From positions 83,018,422-83,082,421 of the forward strand of contig CM061140.1 of assembly GCA_030789695.1 (NCBI GenBank): a stretch of 64,000 nt of DNA. The letters are read 5' to 3'. This DNA is from Scilla litardierei. Taxonomy: Eukaryota; Streptophyta; Magnoliopsida; Asparagales; Asparagaceae. The first letter of the stretch is position 1; the number at the start of each line of letters is the position of its first letter. A program made the translations under genes and the position numbers. Below, piece by piece: positions 10,989-20,279 of this stretch. The notes beneath the pieces were generated by a model that was not told the DNA's origin, did no database searches, and worked only from the letters and a program-made list of their open reading frames with translations.

Positions 10989-13116
10989 GGGCCCAAGATT
11001 TAATTTGGAGGACTTTTGCAAGGTAGGAATCCTAATTCCTTAGGTAGAATTTAGTTTAGGAATGGTTTTCTCATGAATTTAGTAAGTAAAATAATTAGGT
11101 GTTAAAAATTATGATGAGTTTCAAATGTTGAGTTAGTAAGCTAATATTAACAAATTTTAGTTTTTGCCATGATGCACATGTTAGTAAGAATCAACTTTTG
11201 TACTCATTTGTTGCATGAAGATTCTTGTAGTTTCAAATTAATGTGCTTAATCTCATTTTAGCTTATTACTCAAGTTAATAATAATAAATCATATTGTAAA
11301 ATGGAGAGTATAAGAAATTTGTTAGCTTACTAAAAATGATGCTAACTGATAGTTGTGATGTGTAGAGAATTGATCATTTGCTAGTTTCATTTTAATATAA
11401 AGTTGCAAGTGATGTAGTTGTATTTGTGTGTGAGATATATTTAATGTTATTTTTTTAAAGTTGGAATTAGGTTAAGGAGTTGCAATTATCATAATCTTAT
11501 TCTCATGTTAGTATTGACATGTTAATTGTGGCTTTAAAACATGTTAGAACTAGGTTTTGCAAGAAAACTAATTGCTGGAATTTTTGTGTGACAGAACAGT
11601 AACTTATAAAATTCGTAGAAAATAGTAGAAAAATCAGAAAAATAAAATTAAGAACACTACAAAAAACTAGAGAAAATTTCCTACAACTTTGAATAGAGGT
11701 CGAGAGCCAATTCTGACTGCAATTAGGGTAACCGAGCCAATCTTTCTGGTGTAACAGTTTTGGACAGATTCTTGTGTTAACTTGTTATGAATTTTTAATG
11801 TTGTATTTTATCTCGAGTTGAAATTTATTAATGTTGATGATACATCATTATATGCTCCTGAAATATGTTCCTATGTTGAAGTTTCATATGTCATGATTCA
11901 TGTGGAATAATTATGATTATGAAAATTGTGTAAGTACGAAATGAAAACGGTAGTTGAAACCGTTAAAGAATCGTTGCTAAAAACAATGATGTATCGTGTT
12001 TAAAATTGAGAGTGAGGTTGAGAGTTTGACATCAGAGTTCTCGCTCCATTCTTGAAATGGGTGAGACTCCAGATGTGGGTTTGGGGGAAACACGGATAAA
12101 TGGTAGGTGCTAAGGAGCGGACGTAGTATGATTCTCACTCGCTTCGTCACTCCCGGAAGGGAGAGTTGACTAGAGTTAGAGAGGCCGCCGGTGCGCTCGT
12201 GACGCACCTGGACGGTAAATGATGGTTTTCTCCGTTTGTCCGACAGAAAAACCGAGATGATTCTCACTCCGGTACCTTGTCCAGTCAGGTACGGAGTTAC
12301 GAGAGGCTCCTCCAGTACTCGTGTCGCTGGAGTGGTACCATTTTTCACCCACCCTGGGTGAAGTCCGCTCTCTTAGCAGCCTATGGTTTATCCGGGTTCC
12401 AAATACAGAATAATCATTTAATTTATTTAACTTAATCGTTTATTACTTCAGTTTTGTTCACTGTTGTTTACTTTCAGCACTTATATTCTGTTTTTAATTT
12501 CTGCATAATATGTGATGATGTGACACCTGTAGTTAGGTAGTTAGTTGGGGAGACCAGTTCTAAACTGGGTTCTACTAGGGTGATTAGGAGTTCCTACCGG
12601 GTCACGCGTTGACGTGTCCCATCCCGTGGTTTACAGGTGCGAGTCCTGAGCAGTCTTCGGGTGTTCAGGAGCCAGAGGTCGGTGCCAGTGCTACCGAGGT
12701 AGAGCCTTCAGGAGACTTTGTACAGTTAGATTTCCCAGGGTTAGACTAGTGGGTGCGTTGTACCGGGCGTGTACTTTTGTACTTTTGGGCTGGGGGTTTC
12801 TTTTTGTTGTACCGCTTTTTTTTGTATCCCCGTGTACAGTTGATGTATGTATATATATGAACTTAAGTGATGTGATGTATCTTCTGTGTTGTTGCTTTTA
12901 CTTTTCAGTACTGCGTTGTAAATTCTGTTGGAGCACTTTTCTTGTCTCTGTGTACTATTCCAGTGTTATTGTAGTGGCCTGCTCATTTATTTATATTAAA
13001 TCACAAAAGAAAAAAATGCCTAGTAGTATTTAGATAAGAGGGCTCGAAGCCTGAGTCTGAATACTACGGCGACCTCGTCAGCTACGCCCTCGTACTTGGG
13101 TGAGCGAGGCGTGACA
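10989..13116 (+). repeat. Element B 5' LTR, truncated
   Basis: Matches 28243-30374 of the 3' LTR over its whole length and ends GCGTGACA at 13116. The upstream promoter part is missing. A likely splice donor GCAAG|GTAGGAAT occurs with intron start at 11023, and an acceptor TTTACAG|GTGCG ends at 12636. Confidence 0.9.
12639..12749 (+). CDS. Acidic frame in B 5' LTR, 36 residues
   Basis: Open frame from ASPEQSSG to DFPGLD with stop TAG, following the possible acceptor at 12636. No in-frame ATG was found. The copy in the 3' LTR (29895-30005) differs at five bases, all third-position synonymous changes. That pattern supports translation but the number is small. Confidence 0.4.
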   Translation, partial: ASPEQSSGVQEPEVGASATEVEPSGDFVQLDFPGLD

Positions 13117-13242
13117 GGTTTTTGTGGTGGCCCATGCAGGTCAGCTCACACTGCCATACACGTAAGAATAGTACAAGTAAGCTCCAACATTATAGTTCGC
13201 AATTTTGGTACTGAATGTTGTTTCCCTGTTCATTCTTGCAGA
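13117..13242 (+). other. Leader between B 5' LTR and gag
   Basis: Contains the block TGGTGGCCCATGCAGG shared with A and C just after the LTR and ends with a polypyrimidine-AG (TTCTTGCAG) one base before the gag ATG, which looks like a 3' splice site. Confidence 0.5.
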
Positions 13243-14394
13243 ATGGATCCGGGGAATGGATCGTCCGAGAACATGACCCCTGCTTCTGATGCTGCTTCTT
13301 CTGAGGCTTCCCTAATGGGGAAGATTCTGATAGGGATTCTGGAGCATATGCAGCAGATGGAGGATAGGGTGGCTAGTGGTGCGCCACCGAAGCCAGTGGG
13401 TATCAGGCAGTTTAGAGCTTTGCACCCGAGGTCCTTTTCAGGCAAGGAGAGTCCTCTGGAGGTGGACGAGTGGATTAGGCATTCTGAGGACGATCTGGAG
13501 GCTATTGGATACCCGAGGGATAAGTGGGTGGATGCCGCGAAAAGACAGCTGACACATCAGGCACGAGATTGGTGGGATGCTCAGGAGTTACATTTGACCA
13601 AGCCGATCCGTGGGAGAAGTTCAGAGATTTGTTTGAGGCTCAGTACCTGCCAGAGACGAAGAAGGATGAGCTGCGGTTGAGGTTTGAGCACCTGACTCAG
13701 GGTAGACGGAGCGTAGATGCTTATGATGCAGAGTTTTCACTATTGAGCAAGTTTGCTCCGGAGTTGGTGCAGTCGGAGGCCACCAGAGCTAGGCGATTCA
13801 GAATGGGGCTGGACCCCGAGTTCAGAGCAACGATGTCGACTCAGGTGTTGCTTACTTACAGTGCCGTACTAGAGGCGGCCAGGATGCATGAGACTCACCT
13901 GAAGAGTGTGGGTAGAGGTCCAGCAGCATCTGAGAGGCACCCTGCGGGTCAGCAGAGGAGTTTCCTGAGGCCCACTCAGACCACTCAGTTTAGGAGGCCT
14001 GGAGCTCCACCAGCATCACAGCGGCGTCAGTCTTGTGGATTTTGTGGGAAGACTGGACATGAGCAACGAGATTGCAGGTTTAGGCATGGGCGATGCTTTA
14101 CCTGTGGTCAATCTGGGCACGTCAGTAGGCAGTGTCCTCAGCAGGGACAGACTTCAGGTCCTGGGGCACCAGTGGCAGTCCGACCTGTGCAGCGGCAACA
14201 GATGACCCTTCCACCGGCTCCACAGAGACTTCCACTGCCAGCTCCATCAGCGCCTGGTGCAGTGACTCAGAGAGGACCATCTAGGCCTCTTGAGCAGTAG
14301 CAGCAGTAGTAGACCCCTAGGAGAGCGGTGCCGAGGCGTCAGGCTTTCACCATGACGGCTGTTAAGGCAGAGGACACCGGTCGTGTTATCACTG
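13243..14394 (+). pseudogene. gag: Element B gag (frameshift, three TAG codons)
   Basis: Starts at ATG 13243 (MDPGNGSSEN). The capsid region carries FSGKESPLEVDEWI and RDWWDAQE, then the frame shifts by one base near 13595-13607 and continues as EKFRDLFEAQYLPE. Two zinc knuckles follow, CGFCGKTGHEQRDC and CFTCGQSGHVSRQC. TAG codons at 14298, 14307 and 14310 lie in a Gln-rich CAG run and look like CAG-to-TAG changes. The last codons before the intron read GRVITG. The protein is homologous to the gags of A and C but much diverged. Confidence 0.85.
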
Positions 14395-14508
14395 GTACCT
14401 ATTTCTTTTTAGAGTTGAATGCTTTGTTATTTTTACTATAGTATGTTATGTTTGTGGTTGTGATTAGGATGTTTATATTCTTATGTTAGTTTATGTTTAT
14501 TCTCTTAG
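14395..14508 (+). other. Gag-pol junction intron of element B (114 bp)
   Basis: Begins GTACCTATTTC after ATCACTG and ends TTCTCTTAG before GTGTTATT; very T-rich. Splicing in phase 1 joins VITG to VIRVASFP and then LFDSGAS. Unspliced reading reaches a stop inside the intron. Confidence 0.8.
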
Positions 14509-16431
14509 GTGTTATTAGAGTAGCTTCCTTCCCTGCCTTGTCACTATTCGATTCGGGAGCATCCCATTGCTTCCTGTCTCAACAGTTTGTGACTAAGAAT
14601 TCATTAGTAGTAGACTCCTTTGCTTCTAGTTGGAACATCCATACAGGGAATGGAGTGATCCGCAGTTCTTCGGGATACCGACAGTGTCCTGTTGAGAATT
14701 GTGGACGTAGGCTGTATGCATACTTCTTTGTAATGGAGATGCCCCATTTTGAAGCAGTGTTTGGGATTGACTGGTTAGGGATGTTCTATGCCATTATAGA
14801 TTGTAGGCTCAGGAAGATAGTGTTTCGGATTCCGGATCATCCAGAGTTTGAGTTTCTTAGTGGTAGTAGTTCCCTTGAACCATTGAAGTTTAAGGTCAGT
14901 TCAGTAGAAGTGATGATGGAGATGGATGCTGAACCTGTATTGCCGAGGGTAGTCTGGGATTTTCCTGATGTCTTTCCAGACGATATCTATGGACTTCCTC
15001 CGGATAGATCATTGGAGTTCACCATCGATCTGATTCCAGGCACTCAACCGATTGCAAAGGCTCCATACCGTAAGGCTCCTCCAGAGTTTCGTAGTCAGTT
15101 GAAGGATTTATCAGAGCGTGGTTTGATTCAGCCAAGTGTTTCGCCATGGGGTGCGCCAGTCCTTTTGGTGAACACGAAGGATGGAACTCGAAGGATGTGC
15201 ATCGACTACCGAGAGTTGAATAAAGTTACCGTGAAGAACAAGTATCCTCTCCCCAGGATTGACGACATCTTTGATCAGTTGGGTGGATCTCATGTGTATT
15301 CAAAGCTGGATTTGAGAAGCGGGTATCATCAGGTGAAGGTCAGAGGATCAGATGTTCCAAAGACTGCATTTAGAACCCAATATGGTCATTATGAGTTTTT
15401 AGTGATGCCTTTCGGTGTTACTAATGCACCGGCCACCTTCATGAGGTTGATGAACCAAGTCTTCTATGAGTATCTGGATAAGTTTATGGTCGTCTTCATA
15501 GATGATATCTTGGTGTACTCGAGATCAGAGGAAGATCATGCTGAGCATCTGAGGATAGTACTGGAGACTCTGAGACAGCACCAGTTATATGCTAAGTATA
15601 GCAAGTGTCAGTTTTGGCTGACCAAGGTTGCTTTTCTCGGACATGTTGTATCTGGAGATGGGATAGCCGTAGATCTGGAGAAGGTTGCTGCAGTAGAGAA
15701 GTGGCCAGTTCCTAAGTCAGTAACAGAGATCAGAAGTTTCTTGGGATTGGCTGGATACTACAGGAAGTTCATCTAGGATTTTTCTAAGATCGCTGCACCG
15801 ATGACTCATCTAACCAAGAAGAATGTTGCTTACAATTGGTCAGAGGAATGCCAGTGAGCATTTGATGAACTGAAGCATAGATTGATCACTGCACCTGTCC
15901 TGACGATTCCAGACCGTTCGGATGGATATGAAATTTACTATGATGCGTCAGGCAGAGGATTCGGATGTGTTTTCCATCAGCATGGTAGGGTGGTAGCTTA
16001 TGCTTCTAGACTGTTGAAGACTCATAAGAGGAACTATCCTACGCATGACTTGGAGTTAGCAGCAGTGGTGTTTGCATTGAAGTTGTGGAGGCATTTTCTT
16101 CTGGGTGAACGTGTAAAGATATACACAGATCACAAAAGTTTGAAGTACGTGTTCACTCAGAAAGAGCTGAATATGAGGCATCGCAGATGGCTTGAGTTGA
16201 TGGCTGATTATGATGTTGACATCCAATATCACCCTGGGAAAGTCAACATAGTGCCTGATGCTCTTAGTCGCATGCCGACAGTGATGATGTTGACTGTGCA
16301 GAGAGAACTTCGGGGTGATATTCGGTAGATGGAGATTGAAGTTGTCTTACCTGGTTCCTCAATGATGATGATGAACTTGCAGGTTCAATCTAATTTAGTT
16401 GAGAGGATCAAGGCAGATCAGTCTGGAGATG
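14509..16431 (+). pseudogene. pol: Element B pol, first part: protease, RT, RNase H
   Basis: Starts at the proposed acceptor. Protease motif [10 protein letters not shown] motifs [14 protein letters not shown] and the catalytic FIDDILVYS, then RNase H with [12 protein letters not shown] and [10 protein letters not shown] are all visible. In-frame stops: TAG at 15774 (expected Gln), TGA at 15855 (probably CGA) and TAG at 16326 (probably CAG). No frameshift is seen in this part. The coding sequence breaks at 16431 where element C is inserted and continues at 26120. Confidence 0.9.
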
Positions 16432-16744
16432 TGTAACGACTGGTTTTCATGTATCTGGATTTATTATATTATATTATATGTTTTGATGGATTTTTCTCCT
16501 TATATGTGGTTATCGTCTCCGTAACTTCCGTTTTCGATCGTTTCGTTGTGATTTTCTAGCTTCTTCTTTAGAATCGTCGATTTCGGGGTAAGTCATTCGT
16601 GACGGTCTTCATATCGGTCGTATCTTATTGTTAGATCAAGCCTAGGAGTCTTAGGAATCGATCCCAGAGCTTCGTGCTCCATTTCGGAACTTTTGGTGCA
16701 CATTAGCCGGTATAAGAAGGGGCACCGACCAACTAGATGACGAT

Positions 16745-17120
16745 CCAGTCGGTCGGAAAACCTTCTTGAACCGACTAGTGGGCTTTGTAAAAATGTTCAG
16801 AAGCTACTGTTTATCGTTAGTCGGTCTAAGAACGTTGGTTGACCGACTAGGTTGCAAACTAGTCGGTCGGCAATGCTTCTTTAACCGACTAACTCATTAT
16901 CTATTTTTGACACTAGTTACTGTTTACTCTTAGTCGGTCTAAGTTCATCTTCCGACCGACTAGTTGTCAAACTAGTCGGTTAAGTTTTGTACTCAGACCG
17001 ACTAACTATTGGTTCAGGTTTTCGACTGGAGCTACTGTTTACACTTAGTCGGTCTGCGTTGGTCGACCGACCGACTAGTTCTCAAACTAGTCGGTCAACA
17101 GTTGTTCTTTGACCGACTAA
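16745..17120 (+). promoter_or_regulatory. Array of seven stem-loops in C 5' LTR (U3)
   Basis: Seven successive units of the form (T)AGTCGGT, spacer, ACCGACTA with about 8-bp arms can be traced by eye. Spacers differ while arms are nearly constant. The array ends about 45 bases upstream of the TATA-like box. Confidence 0.85.
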
Positions 17121-17164
17121 GCAGTGCAGGAAACCCTAGTTTTGCCCTAGCCGCCACCAAACCC

Positions 17165-17172
17165 TATAAATA
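17165..17172 (+). promoter_or_regulatory. TATA box of C 5' LTR
   Basis: TATAAATA preceded by CCAAACCC and followed by CCCCTCC, a good plant core-promoter context. It sets the start of the transcript about 30 bases downstream. Confidence 0.75.
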
Positions 17173-18439
17173 CCCCTCCAAACGTTTTCTTCTTCTTCCT
17201 CACGACCTAAAACCCTAGTTTCTCTCCCATTGAGCCCCCTTCCTCCTCAAACCCTCATTCCTTCATCCCAAGCTCATCCTCCATCATCCAAACCCTCCCT
17301 TAACACATTCTACCTCTCATCTTCCCCAAATCTCCATCAAATCCCCAAAATCCACATCAAAACCCATTTCTCCAGATTTTCCCCAACTTTTCCAGATCTG
17401 AACCCTAGGTTCCCCGGAGCGTTTCTTCCGTTGCCGCGCTTGCTCGGCATCATCCTTCCGCTTCCGATACGGTAATAAAACGATCTCTTAATGTTTTCAT
17501 AACCATTGTGTTTTTGTGAAACCCTAATGAAATGAATGTTGTTTTGATGATTGTTTCTCCATAACAGCGACGTCCCCGTAGATTAGCGTCCGTGGGACGA
17601 ACCCTCGTTGATCGTCATCCTCGGTGCTAGGCAAGTGAAACTTGCCACTTAGGGTTTTGGGCCATGTCTTAGGCCATTTGCGTGTTGTAGGCGTAAAAGA
17701 GACTAGGCGACGAAATGATACTCGCCTAGGCGCAAATTTAGGACTAGCTTGACAATGAAGCTAGATCCGACATTCAGCATGTTGCACAACTACCATGCCA
17801 TGTTTAATTTCAATTACCGGTACGCGAACTAATTGTCATGTCATTGCATTGTTTGAATGTTCCCGTGATTGCGAAGCACGCGCTACACTACTTGTACTTC
17901 CTGGCTCGTGACCAGAAGCGAGCATAATGAGTTACTAACCCCAACGCTCGATATTGAATTGTGAACTAGGAAAATAAGCTCCCGTGCAGGGCAACCCTGG
18001 CTCATTTACTGGGCTCATGTATAGGGACCCTGGCTTGTTTACGTGTGGGATGGGGTAAGAGTTAAGCGGTCATTCAACTGGGAGTCTGCCCGATCAGCAA
18101 CTTCAGTTGTAAGGCGTAAACTCTGGGTTCTGGGGTAGTGTTAAGCGGACAATCAGTGTGAATGCACAACATTTCAGCTGTAAGGCGTAAACATCTACAA
18201 ACAACTTGAAACGTGACTAGTGAAATGATTGAGATTGTTAGTAGCTTGGCTACTCTTAACTCGTCCTGATAATTGTTCTCTTGTACTTATTGCTTCACCA
18301 TGTCTTACTTGTGCACTCATGTTATAACTGCCATGTCATGCTATAACTGTTAGGTTGTTAGTTTGCCTCACTTTCAGTTTTCCTTGCCCAAGTCTTTTAG
18401 ACTTGCTGACATGTGCCCCTTTACTCTTTTGGGTGACAC

Positions 18440-18544
18440 ATGTTAGACCCTGAGCCTGACATTGTTGAGGACGAGGTGTTTGCTGACGCCGAGCCCGAGC
18501 CTGTGTTTGGCGAGGAGTACGTGGACACTGGGGACCAGTCCTAG
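18440..18544 (+). CDS. Short acidic frame in C 5' LTR, 34 codons
   Basis: ATG frame starting MLDPEPD and ending VDTGDQS, stop TAG. Relative to the other C copy it has a three-base deletion that keeps the frame and one Val/Glu difference. Unknown function. Confidence 0.4.
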   Translation: MLDPEPDIVEDEVFADAEPEPVFGEEYVDTGDQS

Positions 18545-18892
18545 TGCCTTCGTTGAGCTTTTCTCTTTTGTTATAGACTGCTATTTTGTTGTCGGTGCGT
18601 GGCACCAATACTATGTTACGTTGTTCCTTTTGTTGGCCTTGTTCCGGGCCTTTAGACTCTTTCTTTTAGCCTGGTGGCTTTTCTGGATGTTGAACTTAAT
18701 TTTCATGTTGGACAATTTATGAGATATGAGATTTATTTCTGTCTCTCCTTGTGTTATTATTGTTGTTCCGTTTGTGGTTACAGGGACCTGCTTATGTTTT
18801 ATTGACGCTTATCGGGTTTGGGGCTTCACAGCTCCACTCCCGTGCGGACCTTCTCACGTCTCGCCTCCATTTTAGGGAAGCGGGTCGTGACA

Positions 18893-19034
18893 GGTTTTGT
18901 TGGTGGCCCATGCAGGTCCTTCTGTAACTGCGATTATCGGACTGACGATAATAATATTAGAGTGTCCAATAAACTAAGTTCGACGTCCGAGTCATAAGCT
19001 ATGAGTCTAATTGTTTCGTTTTCTGTGTCATTAG
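18893..19034 (+). other. Leader between C 5' LTR and gag
   Basis: Carries the shared TGGTGGCCCATGCAGG block and ends TCATTAG directly before the gag ATG. No usual tRNA primer site is recognised. Confidence 0.5.
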
Positions 19035-20169
19035 ATGGCAGGAAGGCGAATCACCCGTGGTGGTGGTGGTGGTGGTGCGCCCCCTCATGACGAGGAGCCT
19101 GAGCGGGAACCTACCAATGGGGAGATGATGCGGATGATGCTTCAGATGATGCCGGTGCAGTAAGGCGTGCTCCTGCAAGTCCAGAATGCTCCGGCTGGTC
19201 GAGCTGTTCGGTCAACTCCGGATGCCCCTCGCTCCGAGCCAGGAGCGAAGCAATTTCGGGAGCTGGGTCCCGCATATTTTGATGGTTCTGAAGGTCCTCT
19301 GGCTGCCGATGAGTGGATTCGGAACATTGAGGATAACTTGAAGATGGCCAAGATCACCCTGGCTGGATGGGTTGATTTGGCGAAGAGGCAACTTAAGGAT
19401 AATGCTCGAAACTGGTGGGATGCGGAAGAGAAGACGCTGGTGGAGCCGATAGCTTGGGCTACCTTTAAGTCCAGGTTTGATGAGGAGTTCTTTCCGAAGG
19501 CTGCTAGGAAGGAGATGCTGCAGCGCTTCATTGATCTGAAGCAAGGGAGCTTGACGGTGGACCTGTACCACCAAGAGTTCACTAGGCTGAGTCGGTTCGC
19601 ACCAAAGATGGTGTAGGATGCTGACGAGAGGGCTCAGAGGTTCCTGCAGGGACTTGCTTTGGAGCTATAGAGGTTTGTGTCTTCCTCTGACCTGGACTCA
19701 TATCAGAAGGTTCTGGTCGCTGCGAGGAGGCAGGAGCTGAACCTGAGTCAGAGGAGAGGACATGTTTCTGGTGCCGGGAAGAGGCCTATGGAGCAGGCCA
19801 TGGCGGTGATTAGGCCTGGTTTCAAGCCTAATCAGCCAGCTCAGTTCAAGAGGCCAGGAGGGCCTATTCTGAAGACTTGCCATTTCTGCGGCAAGCCTGG
19901 CCACGTCAAGGATCAGTGTAGGAAGTTTCTGGGCCAGTGTTTGGTTTGTGGTGATGCTTCTCATGTCGCGAGGGATTGTCGGCATGCGAATTTGCTGCAG
20001 AGGGCGCCTGTTGCAGCACAGCCGTTGCAGCAGAGAGTGACTGTTCCTGCCGGTCGTGGAGCACCTCTTCTCCCTCAGGGACAGGCTTTCCGACAGGCTG
20101 TTCCACCAAGGAGGTAGGCTTTTCTGATGACCGCTGTGGAGAATGGAGCGGTGGATGAGGTTATCGCAG
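19035..20169 (+). pseudogene. gag: Element C gag (four nonsense codons)
   Basis: ATG 19035 (MAGRRITRGGG) as in A. The capsid region has NWWDAEEK and LSRFAPKMV, and two zinc knuckles follow, CHFCGKPGHVKDQC and CLVCGDASHVARDC. In-frame stops are TAA at 19161, TAG at 19614, 19668 and 20115; element A has CAG at the corresponding codons. The frame is otherwise intact to the intron at 20170 with phase 1. The pattern is nonsense decay by C-to-T change rather than programmed termination. Confidence 0.9.
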
Positions 20170-20279
20170 GTAATCCTCACCTAGCTGTTCCTTTCTTGTT
20201 TGGCTTGTTTGTTAGATTATGTTGTTTGCTTAAAAGTGATTGTTTGCTAGACTAGGACTTAACTGTTAGACTGTTGTAG
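20170..20279 (+). other. Gag-pol junction intron of element C (110 bp)
   Basis: Starts GTAATCCTC after ATCGCAG, ends CTGTTGTAG before GTGTGATT, and holds a branch-like CTTAACTG about 20 bases from its 3' end. Its length is not a multiple of three, so gag and pol are in different frames and only splicing joins them. Confidence 0.85.

Larger units (their letters stand above)
16432..18892 (+). repeat. Element C 5' LTR
   Basis: Starts TGTAACGACT and ends GGGTCGTGACA. Contains, in order, the inverted-repeat array, TATA-like box, a possible leader donor ATACG|GTAATAAA near 17470, an acceptor-like CCATAACAG near 17568, and the acidic frame. Confidence 0.96.

Noticed and set aside
16745..17120. CRISPR-like array
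   Set aside because: Repeats are inverted pairs of about 8 bp with short irregular spacers inside a plant LTR; no cas genes and a eukaryotic context.
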